Below, one piece after another: positions 36,446 through 45,375 of a stretch of DNA of 64,000 nucleotides. Source of the DNA: Bacillus bingmayongensis. Lineage in GTDB: Bacteria > Bacillota > Bacilli > Bacillales > Bacillaceae_G. The stretch spans positions 470,439-534,438 of the forward strand of contig NZ_JH921518.1 in assembly GCF_000299035.1 (NCBI RefSeq). The letters run 5' to 3'. The notes below the pieces were generated by a model that did not search any database, was not told the origin of the DNA, and worked only from the letters and a program-made list of their open reading frames with translations. Position 1 is the stretch's first letter; every line of letters begins with the position of its first letter. The position numbers were made by a program, and so were the translations under genes.

Positions 36446-37072
36446 GTACTTCCTCAACTGTTCTAAATCCTCATGAATCAAATCCAACAAACTTCTATTG
36501 TAAAAAATAGAAGCCGGATGAAATGTTGGAAAAATATTATACACTTTCTCAGTCCATATAAAATCTGTACTTTGATTATTTTTCAATTTCCGCACCGATT
36601 GCTGTAATAATTGGCCGTGAACATCCGTAATTTTTTTATCATTTCCTGTCAAACGTTTTAATGCGATGTTTCCAAGAGTTACAATAACCGGTGTCTGAAT
36701 CTGTTCCAGTTCATAATCTAGCAGAGGAGCATGCACAAGTATTTCTCCTTGGTTTGGTGTTCGGTTATATTTCTTCTGAACAACTTGTCCGCTCTGCTCT
36801 CTTTTCTCTCTCCATTTATAAGGCCGGCTACGGACAGCGCTCGTAATATATACTTCTTCTCTTGTAAGACCGATACGCTCTAAAAAACCCATCAACTGCT
36901 TCCCTGCTCTCCCACTAAACGGAATTCCATTATGAATTTCAGTTTCTCCAGGTGCTTCTCCAACAAGCATCAGTTTCGGTTTTTCGGGACCTTGTCCACA
37001 TAAAAAACCCTCTAATGCATAGTTAGCACTACGCTCTTTCACATGCTTCACTAATGAATCTGGATATTGCAT
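36425..37072 (-). CDS. Uracil-DNA glycosylase, family 4-like
   Basis: Predicted to remove uracil from DNA. The 215-residue protein has the family-4 motifs GEAPGETE (near residue 38) and FHPAS in the C-terminal half, with FSGRAGKQL between. Only one cysteine (FLCGQG) is present, so the 4Fe-4S cluster of most family-4 enzymes is missing. I chose the ATG at 37070-37072, six bases after AAGGTG. The last residues and stop lie in a dispersed-repeat end. The gene is on its own between ypjC and the metallopeptidase. Confidence 0.82.
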   Translation of the reverse strand: MQYPDSLVKHVKERSANYALEGFLCGQGPEKPKLMLVGEAPGETEIHNGIPFSGRAGKQLMGFLERIGLTREEVYITSAVRSRPYKWREKREQSGQVVQKKYNRTPNQGEILVHAPLLDYELEQIQTPVIVTLGNIALKRLTGNDKKITDVHGQLLQQSVRKLKNNQSTDFIWTEKVYNIFPTFHPASIFYNRSLLDLIHEDLEQLRKYIYINQN

Positions 37073-37230
37073 TTTCATCACCTTCACTCATAGTCACTTT
37101 ACCTATACTTTTTATTATAACTTTCTCCCTAAAATTCATTACGCTCTCTTTCCTCATTTACAATCCTAAATAGATTCCAAAACAAAAAGACATATTATTT
37201 ATTTCAAAAAGAGCACGGGTTCATATTTTT

Positions 37231-37266
37231 ATAAGCAAAAAAGACTATCAGAATCGATAGTCTTTA
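37231..37266 (-). terminator. Terminator after the metallopeptidase
   Basis: On the minus strand AAGACTATCGATTCTGATAGTCTTTT is a short hairpin (AAGACTATC with GATAGTCTT) followed by TTTTTG, overlapping the gene's stop codon. Confidence 0.8.
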
Positions 37267-37947
37267 GTCATCGCTACGCTGCATGCCTGTGTAAACTAAT
37301 ACAAGACGAAGCAATTCAAATACTGCTACGGCTGCAGCTGCAACATATGTTAAAGCCGCTGCATTCAATACTTTACGAGCTTGCCCATATTCATCTGTCG
37401 ATACAATTCCAAGTGCTTCAATTTGCTGCATCGCGCGTTTTGAAGCATCAAACTCAACCGGTAATGTAACGAGTTGGAAAAGTACTCCCGCTGCCATTAA
37501 AACAATTCCTAATAACAACAATTTTGACATCGTTGCAAATATACCAATCATAATAAACACCCATGACATATTCGATCCGAAGTTTGCAACAGGCACTAAT
37601 GAATGACGAACGCGCATAAATTTATAATCTTTCGCATCCTGAATCGCATGCCCTACTTCATGAGCTGCTACAGCTGTTCCAGCAACTGAATGACCATAAT
37701 AGTTATCAGTTGACAAGCGAACCGTTTTTGCTGTTGGATCATAGTGATCTGACAAATGCCCTGGCGTTTCTTCTACAGCTACGTTATATAAGCCATTTTC
37801 ATCTAAAATTTTCCGAGCTACTTCCGCTCCTGTCATACCCGATGTTGAATACACTTGTGAATACTTACTATAAGCACTGCGTACTTTTGACTGTGCATAC
37901 AACGGTATGATCATAATGATCGCGAAATATACTAAATAAAAAGCCAT
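37264..37947 (-). CDS. YugP-type zinc metallopeptidase
   Basis: A 227-residue membrane protein with an N-terminal helix (about 2-20), HEVGH zinc-binding motif at residues 96-100 in AVAAHEVGHAIQ, and two or three further membrane segments (about 120-160 and 195-225). It matches the YugP/neutral zinc metallopeptidase 2 family, function unknown. A double ATG is present; the second (37945-37947) has better spacing to GGAGG. It is between udg and ypjB. Confidence 0.88.
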   Translation of the reverse strand: MAFYLVYFAIIMIIPLYAQSKVRSAYSKYSQVYSTSGMTGAEVARKILDENGLYNVAVEETPGHLSDHYDPTAKTVRLSTDNYYGHSVAGTAVAAHEVGHAIQDAKDYKFMRVRHSLVPVANFGSNMSWVFIMIGIFATMSKLLLLGIVLMAAGVLFQLVTLPVEFDASKRAMQQIEALGIVSTDEYGQARKVLNAAALTYVAAAAVAVFELLRLVLVYTGMQRSDD

Positions 37948-38051
37948 CATGAACCTCCATTGAAGTCTTAATCGTAGTACTATCCATTCTATTTTCTTCT
38001 TTATATATTGTCAATAAAGAAACCTTACAATCCTTGTCTGTATTAGGAAAC

Positions 38052-38840
38052 TTATCGATTTTTAGAATGTATCCCGCTAGTACGTTTTGCTTTCTCTCCC
38101 TTATATTTTCTCCAACCGACGTATGTTAATGTGAACAAAATGAGCCCACCTGTAATTGTCATAAACCATATGAGGGAAGAGTCCACTTCATCTTTCTTTG
38201 CTGTTTGAAATATTTTTTGTAAATCTCCTTTTATAATACTTAATTGCGTTTGCCCACTTTTATTTTTTAACATAACATTACGAAATTCATCTAAATACGA
38301 TAAATGAGCATTTACACGCTGTGATTGACTTTCTGGCAATGCAATCATTAAACTTGGATAAATCACATCAAATTCATGTAAAAATGTATTTAACGATTGT
38401 TGGAAGCTTTCATCATCTTCTATTTGAAGTGCCTTTTCAACTTTAGCAAAAGCCCCCATAACACGACCTTCTCGTTCTACCCAAAGCGGTTGATACTTAG
38501 ACACCTCCGCATCTACCACCAGTTGTAATGCCAATACATCATCTATTTTTATTTGCCGATCTACACTTTCTTCCCCAAGTGATTGCTGTGCCCTATCATA
38601 TGCTAAAGAAATTACCCGAAAATGCATAGGTGCTAGTTTATTCTCTTTTTCATTCTCCCGTAATACAAATTGCTCTGAGAAATGCTGTAATACTTGCGTT
38701 GCTTTCTCATATTCTTCTTGTTTTACAAGTTGCAATGAATCATCTAATAGCCCCGTTAACTCATTCCATTTTTCAGCATATATACGTACTGGAAACAATA
38801 TAATTAGAAATGCTATCATTCCAATTAAGACTCTCTTCAT
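38052..38840 (-). CDS. ypjB: Sporulation protein YpjB-like
   Basis: A 262-residue protein with an N-terminal hydrophobic signal/anchor (MKRVLIGMIAFLIILF), a helical extracytoplasmic body (about 20-225) and a C-terminal membrane segment (SSLIWFMTITGGLILFTLTY) followed by a basic tail. It matches YpjB, a sporulation-associated membrane protein. The ATG at 38838-38840 follows GGGGGG. The frame is open 16 codons upstream, but without a ribosome binding site. Confidence 0.85.
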   Translation of the reverse strand: MKRVLIGMIAFLIILFPVRIYAEKWNELTGLLDDSLQLVKQEEYEKATQVLQHFSEQFVLRENEKENKLAPMHFRVISLAYDRAQQSLGEESVDRQIKIDDVLALQLVVDAEVSKYQPLWVEREGRVMGAFAKVEKALQIEDDESFQQSLNTFLHEFDVIYPSLMIALPESQSQRVNAHLSYLDEFRNVMLKNKSGQTQLSIIKGDLQKIFQTAKKDEVDSSLIWFMTITGGLILFTLTYVGWRKYKGEKAKRTSGIHSKNR

Positions 38841-38917
38841 TCCGGTCCCCCCTATAACTACTAGTACAAAATATGTTAAGGTGGACAAGAATAGAACAGA
38901 ACGAAGCTGAAAAATAT

Positions 38918-39071
38918 TTTATCCCGCATTAACGGGCAGTAAGACCCCACCTCAAGGTTCAGAGAGAAACGCGGAAAATAGATAGGGAGTAACTGCCCAT
39001 AAAAGCCCGATTCGTTCAACTAACCATCAGCGGGGGATGAAGACTCCCCACTAATTAAAGTTTCTCTTTAT
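38918..39071. mobile_element. bcr1-like repeat, complete
   Basis: A 154-bp element bounded by TTTAT on both sides (38918-38922 and 39067-39071). Left end TTTATCCCGCATTAACGG, right end TTAAAGTTTCTCTTTAT. The right part contains the inverted repeat CATCAGCGGGGG ... CTCCCCACTAAT-like. The same element in reverse orientation is at 54368-54523. Size and TTTAT duplication fit the known B. cereus group bcr1. Confidence 0.8.
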
Positions 39072-39754
39072 GAACTAAGATTGTTCGTGGAAGCTCTTCT
39101 CTTTTTTCGTAAATAGCGATATATAAAATAACAAACCGCACTACCACATAAAATGAATAACAAAATTGCACATGCTGCATGCATGAAAAATTGTTCTGGT
39201 AACATGAGAATAACAGGATCTTTTTCGCTATCAAATTGCCAATAATCATTGCTAAAAAGAAGTTTATGAAATAGAACAAAACTCTTTTCAAAATCAATTA
39301 CAATTGGTAAAGTAAGCACAATCGGGAATATAATGGTCAAAATTGCACCATGTAATAAAAACTTCACCTTTCGTTTACGTAATAAATACCACCCGCCCAA
39401 TAAAGCAATCCCAAGCACTATACACATTCCGTATTGAATGTTCACTAAAATATTTTTCACATCAACAAAATGAATTCTTCCGTTTGTTGACATATCCAAT
39501 GTAGGAAATTGTAATGATCCATGATAAAAAGGAGAAAGGTATGTAATTAGTACATCATAGTTCTTCTTAATTTCTGACTCTGTCATATTCGCTAAATCTG
39601 GTATATTTAAAAAATGTATATCTGCATAGTATAGCCATTTTCCATATACAACAATTGTAGTTGCAATAGCAAAAATAGAAAATGCTATACAGTATGAGAC
39701 AATAACAGTGATTAAGCGATCCAATACTCTTACACCAATCTTATTTTCATTCAT
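39068..39754 (-). CDS. DUF1461 integral membrane protein
   Basis: A 228-residue protein with four or five membrane helices (about 15-40, 110-128, 138-160, 185-212) and an extracytoplasmic loop between helices 1 and 2. It matches the TIGR01906/DUF1461 family (SEIKKNYDVLITYLSPFYHG, LPEQFFMHAACAILLFILCG), function unknown. The stop overlaps the end of the bcr1-like element by a few bases, so the last residues (NNLSS) may come from the repeat. It is 27 bases downstream of ypjA. Confidence 0.82.
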   Translation of the reverse strand: MNENKIGVRVLDRLITVIVSYCIAFSIFAIATTIVVYGKWLYYADIHFLNIPDLANMTESEIKKNYDVLITYLSPFYHGSLQFPTLDMSTNGRIHFVDVKNILVNIQYGMCIVLGIALLGGWYLLRKRKVKFLLHGAILTIIFPIVLTLPIVIDFEKSFVLFHKLLFSNDYWQFDSEKDPVILMLPEQFFMHAACAILLFILCGSAVCYFIYRYLRKKRRASTNNLSS

Positions 39755-39781
39755 TTACTTTCCCCAATTCTTCATTTAATT

Positions 39782-40405
39782 TTATAACGAAAACTGCTTT
39801 CGATTCTTGCTCAAACAATAATAATACGTAATAGCTAGTACAACTATACTTAACCAAAATGTAAAGTAACCAATCTGTTCTACAAACAAATGCATAATAC
39901 CATATCTCGGCATTTGCCAAAACAAATAGTCGATTACATCATTATGTAATGTCCATATAGCCGCTACAATAAAATGCCACTTTTTTATACGGTAAAATGG
40001 GGCATACAATAAACCTTGTACTGCCATTGCAAAATGAGAAAACACCAACATATAACTTATAAATCCAAGATCGCCCTTAACCATAAACATAATTCCATTT
40101 ACAACAACAGCCCAAATACCGTATTTCATTAAGGAAACGATTGCTAAAGTTTCTATTAGCCCCCAATTTTTATTGCGCAAAAAGGCCAGTAATACAAAAA
40201 CAAAAAAGAAACTTGCAATAGGACTATCAGGTACAAATGGCCAGAATATCACTGAAGTTTCCATCAGTTGCTCTCCATACCAAATAAAACCATATATTGT
40301 TCCTAAAATGTTAATGATGAGCAAAAATAATAAAACTGAACGCTGTCTTAATAACGCATACAAATAAGCCAATCTATATGTACAACACCTTTCAAATATA
40401 GTCAT
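39782..40405 (-). CDS. ypjA: YpjA family membrane protein (DUF1405)
   Basis: A 207-residue protein with five or six membrane helices, matching DUF1405 (ILGTIYGFIWYGEQL, WTLHNDVIDYLFW). Function unknown. The upstream ATG at 40403-40405 has no Shine-Dalgarno; a dispersed repeat begins about 15 bases before it and may have replaced the native translation start. In-frame TTG codons at residues 12 and 15 are alternatives. Confidence 0.82.
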   Translation of the reverse strand: MTIFERCCTYRLAYLYALLRQRSVLLFLLIINILGTIYGFIWYGEQLMETSVIFWPFVPDSPIASFFFVFVLLAFLRNKNWGLIETLAIVSLMKYGIWAVVVNGIMFMVKGDLGFISYMLVFSHFAMAVQGLLYAPFYRIKKWHFIVAAIWTLHNDVIDYLFWQMPRYGIMHLFVEQIGYFTFWLSIVVLAITYYYCLSKNRKQFSL

Positions 40406-40417
40406 TCTTTATTACAT

Positions 40418-40556
40418 CAACATACAAATTAAAAAAAGAATATAAAACCTTTCTTTCTAGGTGGGAGAGAGAAAACGAATGCAGATCACCTTTTGTTCTT
40501 CGTAGCAGCCAATTATATGTTGAAAAATCAAAATGTATTTATATATTATAACAAAC
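40418..40556. repeat. Dispersed repeat family 1, short copy
   Basis: Reverse orientation. Right end ACATACAAATTAAAAAAAG, then ATATAAAACCTTTCTTTCTAGG, and the other end GTAGCAGCCAATTATATGTTG with AAAATCAAAATGTATTTATA. It lacks the middle part (ACCGCTTC region) of the full copies. It lies directly upstream of ypjA. Confidence 0.65.
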
Positions 40557-40571
40557 TTCTTCTTCCAAATA

Positions 40572-40602
40572 GAAAAGCTGACTACAAAATTGCAGTCAGC
40601 TC
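40572..40602 (-). terminator. Terminator after qcrC
   Basis: Minus-strand AGCTGACTGCA and TGTAGTCAGCT (one mismatch) form a hairpin followed by TTTTC, five bases past the qcrC stop. Confidence 0.85.
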
Positions 40603-40606
40603 TCTC

Positions 40607-41374
40607 TTATTTTTTATTATATTTCGCAATGAACTCTGAAAGTTTTTTTAGTTCTTCATCCGTACCTTTAAATATCCCTTTAGGCATTGCACCTTTTCCA
40701 TCTTTCGCAATCTTTGCAATTTCCTCTGGTTTTAACGTTAAGTTTTGCAACGCTGGTGCTGCTGCACCACCTTGTAAGTTATCACCATGACATGTTAAAC
40801 ATGTACTTTTTTCCATCAATTTATAACCTTCATCATTTTTATCAACCGGTGTCGTTTTTACGATTGCCCCTTGTTTTTTAGCGGCTTCCCAGTCATGATG
40901 TGCCACAGATTCCCATGTTAAAAAGATGATAGACGCAATTGCTAAAAGCATAAATCCAGTTGCGACTGGACGTTTCAATGGACGCCTTTCAGGACCTCGA
41001 TCGAGAAATGGAGCCAATAACAATGCTCCAAATGCAATCCCAGGCATAATAAACGCACCGATTACAGTAAATGAGCCTGATGCATATGAGTACTTTAAAA
41101 GCTGATACAGAAATAAGAAATACCAGTCTGGAAGTGGTATATATCCTGCATCTGTAGGATCCGCCATTCTCTCAAGTGGTGACGGGTGTGCCACCGTTAA
41201 ACATAAATAACCGATTAAAAAAACCGCACCAACCATCCATTCTTTTAATAAGAAGTTCGGCCAAAACGCTTCTGTTTTCCCTGGGTATTCAGAATAATCT
41301 TTCGGGATATTCGGTTTACGTGCTACAGGTACTCGTGAATCTCCCACAAACTTCATCCCTTTGCCGCGATGCAT
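40607..41374 (-). CDS. qcrC: Menaquinol:cytochrome c reductase cytochrome b/c subunit
   Basis: Subunit IV-like membrane part fused to a c-type cytochrome in the cytochrome bc complex. The 255-residue protein has three membrane helices (about 43-62, 102-123, 138-155) and a C-terminal haem c domain with CLTCH (192-196) and axial Met230. The N-terminus MHRGKGMKFVGDSR equals that of B. subtilis QcrC. It is the last gene of qcrABC. Confidence 0.97.
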   Translation of the reverse strand: MHRGKGMKFVGDSRVPVARKPNIPKDYSEYPGKTEAFWPNFLLKEWMVGAVFLIGYLCLTVAHPSPLERMADPTDAGYIPLPDWYFLFLYQLLKYSYASGSFTVIGAFIMPGIAFGALLLAPFLDRGPERRPLKRPVATGFMLLAIASIIFLTWESVAHHDWEAAKKQGAIVKTTPVDKNDEGYKLMEKSTCLTCHGDNLQGGAAAPALQNLTLKPEEIAKIAKDGKGAMPKGIFKGTDEELKKLSEFIAKYNKK

Positions 41375-41427
41375 AATCTCCCTCCTTCAATTCAGTTTTT
41401 CTCCTATTCTTTCAAATTAGCAATCTC

Positions 41428-42102
41428 TTATAGCGGACCAGAAATACCTTGTTTGCGAATCATGATGAAGTGGAAGGCCATTAAGCCTAGAAGTGCTGCT
41501 GGTAAGAAGAAGACGTGAATAGCAAAGAAGCGAGTTAATGTTTGAGCTCCGACAATTTCGGAGTGACCAGCAAGTAATGTTTTAATATAAGGGCCGATAA
41601 GCGGCGTTTGTTCCGCGATTTGAATCCCTACTTTTGTTGCAAATAATGCTTTCATATCCCATGGTAATAAATATCCGGTAAAACCAAGACCTAGCATAAC
41701 AAAGAAAATAAGAACACCAACAATCCAGTTTAATTCACGAGGTTTCTTATATGCACCTTGGAAGAAAACCCTAAGTGTATGTAAAAACATCATTACAATT
41801 ACAAGACTAGCACCCCAATGATGCATGCCACGAACAATTTGTCCATACGCAACTTCATTTTGTAAATAATAAACCGATTCCCAAGCGTTTTTAATATCGG
41901 GTACATAATACATTGTTAAAAACATTCCTGACAAAATTTGAATGACAGTAACAAAAAACGTAAGTCCTCCAAAGCAGTAGACGAATGCAGAAAAATGATG
42001 CGCTGGGTTTACATGTTCGGGTACTTCATGGTCGGCAATATCTCTCCATATCGGTGTAATATCTAACCGTTCGTCCACCCAATCATAAATTTTATTTAAC
42101 AT
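41428..42102 (-). CDS. qcrB: Menaquinol:cytochrome c reductase cytochrome b subunit
   Basis: Four-helix b6-type cytochrome b (224 residues) that oxidises menaquinol. Haem ligands are in HHW and HTLRVFF (helix B) and near HVFFLP and HFIMIR (helix D). Cys43 (VYCFGG) is the site where haem c_n is covalently attached in Bacillus. It starts immediately after qcrA. Confidence 0.97.
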   Translation of the reverse strand: MLNKIYDWVDERLDITPIWRDIADHEVPEHVNPAHHFSAFVYCFGGLTFFVTVIQILSGMFLTMYYVPDIKNAWESVYYLQNEVAYGQIVRGMHHWGASLVIVMMFLHTLRVFFQGAYKKPRELNWIVGVLIFFVMLGLGFTGYLLPWDMKALFATKVGIQIAEQTPLIGPYIKTLLAGHSEIVGAQTLTRFFAIHVFFLPAALLGLMAFHFIMIRKQGISGPL

Positions 42103-42615
42103 CTATTTCGCACCCCCTCTTGGCTTTGCTTTTCCTAAATAAAGCGTTCCATCCTTCACTTTAGATTCGTACACATCAAGTGGAGCAAGCGGCGGAGTTC
42201 CCTTTACATTCGTACCATCTTTCGTATAACGTCCCGCATGACAAGGGCAAAAGAATTGATTTGGATGAGCCTTGTCCGAATTCCAGTTTACTGTACACCC
42301 TAAGTGCTTGCACACTGGAGATAAGGCTATAATGTCGCCGCTTTCATTTTTATATACCCACGCTGATTTTGGCTCTTCTGACTTATACCAACCGTCCACT
42401 TGCTTCACTTTAAAGTCAAAGCGTTTCGGTTCCTGTGTAACATCTTTTACTTGTGCAACAGCAACCATATCTCCCCCTGCTTCTTTCTTTAAAACTGGAT
42501 CAAGTGCAAAGCGCGTCATTGGCATTAAAACTCCAGCTGCCATAAAACCTCCTACACCTGTAAGCGTGTAGTTTAAAAATTGTCTTCTCGACACACGATG
42601 TTCTTTCTCGCTCAC
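42103..42615 (-). CDS. qcrA: Rieske iron-sulfur subunit of cytochrome bc complex
   Basis: Transfers electrons from menaquinol to the cytochrome c domain. The 170-residue protein has a twin-arginine-like N-terminus (VSRRQFLNY, Arg10-Arg11), a membrane segment (about 17-33) and a Rieske 2Fe-2S cluster with Cys102, His104 and Cys107 (CKHLGC) and Cys123, Cys125 and His126 (CPCH). The start is a GTG (42613-42615) preceded by GGGGGG. Confidence 0.96.
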   Translation of the reverse strand: MSEKEHRVSRRQFLNYTLTGVGGFMAAGVLMPMTRFALDPVLKKEAGGDMVAVAQVKDVTQEPKRFDFKVKQVDGWYKSEEPKSAWVYKNESGDIIALSPVCKHLGCTVNWNSDKAHPNQFFCPCHAGRYTKDGTNVKGTPPLAPLDVYESKVKDGTLYLGKAKPRGGAK

Positions 42616-42691
42616 GAAAATTTCCCCCCTCTATCAGAAATTGTCCCCTCGTGACAAAACAGTATAAAAAAATAAAAACTAGGACACTATC

Positions 42692-42720
42692 ATGATATAA
42701 TACCCACATGCGCAGGTCAA
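42692..42720 (-). promoter_or_regulatory. Sigma-A promoter of qcrABC
   Basis: On the minus strand TTGACC (42715-42720) and TATCAT (42692-42697) are 17 bases apart. This leaves a leader of about 70 bases before qcrA. Confidence 0.6.
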
Positions 42721-42754
42721 TATCATACTACTCATAATCATAAGAACTATCTGC

Positions 42755-43219
42755 TTATTTTTCATTTTCCCACTTTTCTGTCAATGAAATCATTATATTT
42801 TTTACATGCGCATGAATCACTTCTCTTTTTGCTTGATCGCTAAATTCCTCTAACGATAAAGCGGGTAACCAAAATAAATGACCTGGTAACGTATCCACAC
42901 CCTCTTTCCATGCGAAATCACTTGTAACATAAGCAATATGTTTCAACCCTTGCTTTTGCAAGTGGCTTGTCCAATCTTGCAAACGCCCTTGCTCCCCCTT
43001 TTGTTGTTCAGCTAAATAAGTAAACGGAGGTAGTAGAAACACCCTTCCTTTATATTCTCTTTCTAACTCCATACTTAAAGTTTCAATAAATTCCCCTTGT
43101 GCTACAATACTCTTCATTTCTTTTGCTACGGAAATAGAAAGAAGGGGTATAATACCAGTATCCACATACTCTCTAGCCTGTTCAAATTGCTCCGCATCTT
43201 TTACAACCCATTTCACCAT
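42755..43219 (-). CDS. ypiF: YpiF family protein (DUF2487)
   Basis: A 154-residue cytosolic protein matching DUF2487 (VKWVVKDAEQFEQAREYVDT, IPLLSISVAKEM, YKGRVFLLPPFTYL), function unknown. I chose the ATG at 43217-43219, preceded by AGGAGG. It is upstream of qcrA, as in B. subtilis. Confidence 0.85.
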   Translation of the reverse strand: MVKWVVKDAEQFEQAREYVDTGIIPLLSISVAKEMKSIVAQGEFIETLSMELEREYKGRVFLLPPFTYLAEQQKGEQGRLQDWTSHLQKQGLKHIAYVTSDFAWKEGVDTLPGHLFWLPALSLEEFSDQAKREVIHAHVKNIMISLTEKWENEK

Positions 43220-43303
43220 AATTCCCTCCTTTACCTGGTATTCCATTCTAAATGACAGAACTTTCACTTTATATCTATTAAACCATACTAAAACAGGTAA
43301 AAA

Positions 43304-43339
43304 AAGAAAAACTACCTAATATAGGTAGTTTTTCTTTTA
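43304..43339. terminator. Bidirectional terminator between ypiB and ypiF
   Basis: AAAGAAAAACTACCTA and its complement, with T runs on both strands. It separates ypiA-ypiB from ypiF-qcrABC. Confidence 0.85.
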
Positions 43340-43380
43340 ATAGTCGGAAATTTGTCAAAATTTAATAAAATTAATATTCC

Positions 43381-43950
<570 letters not shown>

Positions 43951-43990
43951 TTATTTAAATTCAAGAAGCAGCATTCACTTTCCTTCCAAC

Positions 43991-45253
43991 TTATGAAAAA
44001 TCCTCTAAATTATATAGCAATTCTTCGATGTGAATTTGTGTCGGGTCCAGTTGTAGTAAGCGTGTAAATACTTCTTTCGCTTCTTTTCGTAAACCTTCTT
44101 CTAATAGAAAATAACCGTACTCTTCCAAGAAATCTGGATGATTCTTAAAAGAAGTATATGCACTCTCATAGTGTTTTAATGCATCAGAATACATTTCTAA
44201 TTGTTTTTTCGCAAATGCCAGATCCCAAAGCAATTGTGTATCTTGCTCTCCACTATCCATTGCATTTTCTACAACAGCAATTAGTTCTTCATATTTTTCT
44301 TGTTCTTTTAAGATATATGCATATTTTAATATCGCACCTAAATGTCCTGGATCAAGCTGTAATGCTTTTTGAAGCAACTCTTCCGCCTCTGCTAATTTTC
44401 CTATCTTCGCTGCAATGTTTGCAAGTTCTACATAAAGAGGCACAGATAACTCATCAATTTTAATTCCTTCATGAAGTGTTTCATAGCTTTCTTGAAGCAT
44501 TCCCTCTTTTTCATAGCATTTAGCTAAATACATATATAATGATGCATATTCTGGGTCTAATTCTTTTAATTCTTGCCAAGCCCCAATTGATCTTTGATAC
44601 TCTTCACCTTGATAAAGTGTAAATGCATAGCCAAATAAAGAATGAATATCTTTCTGTTCTTCTAACCCTTCTTCATAGTAAGTAATTGCTTCTTCCCAGT
44701 TTCCAATTGCACTTAACGTTTCAGCTAGGCGAAGGGCAATCACAACACCTCCCATTACTTTGTGATCAGAAAGTAGTGACTGATAATAGGCAATCGCTTT
44801 TCGCTCTTCCCCTTTACTGCTATAAAGTTCTGCTAGTCCAAAAGTAATAACAGGCTCTTCTGGCATCATTTCTTTTGCTTTTAATAATTTTTGTTCTGCA
44901 ACATCATCGAAGCCCTGCATTTGAAATAGATCCGCAACAAGTAATAGAGATTGAACATACAGTTCATCATCTTCAGGAATATCATGGAGTACTTCGATTG
45001 CCTCATCTTCTTTATCTAAATCAATATATAATTCTGCTAAAAATATTGTAAATTCACTTTCTTCGGGATATAACAAACGTAAATCTTCTGTAATCTCTAG
45101 CGCTTCATCAATAAATCCAAGCGTATGGTAGTAACGAGCAATATCATATTTCTCTTCGTCTGTCCCTTGTTTTACCAATTCTTTTAATTGTTCTAATCCT
45201 TTTTCTGCTTCGCCGTTTTCAATGTAAGAAACAGCTTGTTCAAACTTTTGCAT
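43991..45253 (-). CDS. ypiA: YpiA, TPR-repeat protein
   Basis: A 420-residue cytosolic protein built of about ten TPR repeats, for example EDEAIEVLHDIPEDDELYVQ, RKAIAYYQSLLSDHKVMGG, AEEALLQKALQLDPGHLGA-like AEELLQKALQLDPGH, and YSDALKHYESAYTSFKNHP. In Listeria the homologue is linked to the ReoY/ClpC MurA-degradation pathway. It is upstream of ypiB (73 bases), as in B. subtilis. Confidence 0.9.
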   Translation of the reverse strand: MQKFEQAVSYIENGEAEKGLEQLKELVKQGTDEEKYDIARYYHTLGFIDEALEITEDLRLLYPEESEFTIFLAELYIDLDKEDEAIEVLHDIPEDDELYVQSLLLVADLFQMQGFDDVAEQKLLKAKEMMPEEPVITFGLAELYSSKGEERKAIAYYQSLLSDHKVMGGVVIALRLAETLSAIGNWEEAITYYEEGLEEQKDIHSLFGYAFTLYQGEEYQRSIGAWQELKELDPEYASLYMYLAKCYEKEGMLQESYETLHEGIKIDELSVPLYVELANIAAKIGKLAEAEELLQKALQLDPGHLGAILKYAYILKEQEKYEELIAVVENAMDSGEQDTQLLWDLAFAKKQLEMYSDALKHYESAYTSFKNHPDFLEEYGYFLLEEGLRKEAKEVFTRLLQLDPTQIHIEELLYNLEDFS

Positions 45254-45375
45254 AAATGTCTCCTTTAACTCTTATAATATTCTCTTCTGTTCATTAATCA
45301 TAAACAACAGTCGTCATGTAAGCAACTAAAAGGCTGAAGAAAAGAACCTTCCCAAACTGAAAAGATTCTTTTGCT

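Noticed and set aside
43255-43275. bcr1 right end near ypiF (AACTTTCACTTTATATC)
   Set aside because: Only a single short match and no opposite end with a TTTAT partner; could be chance.
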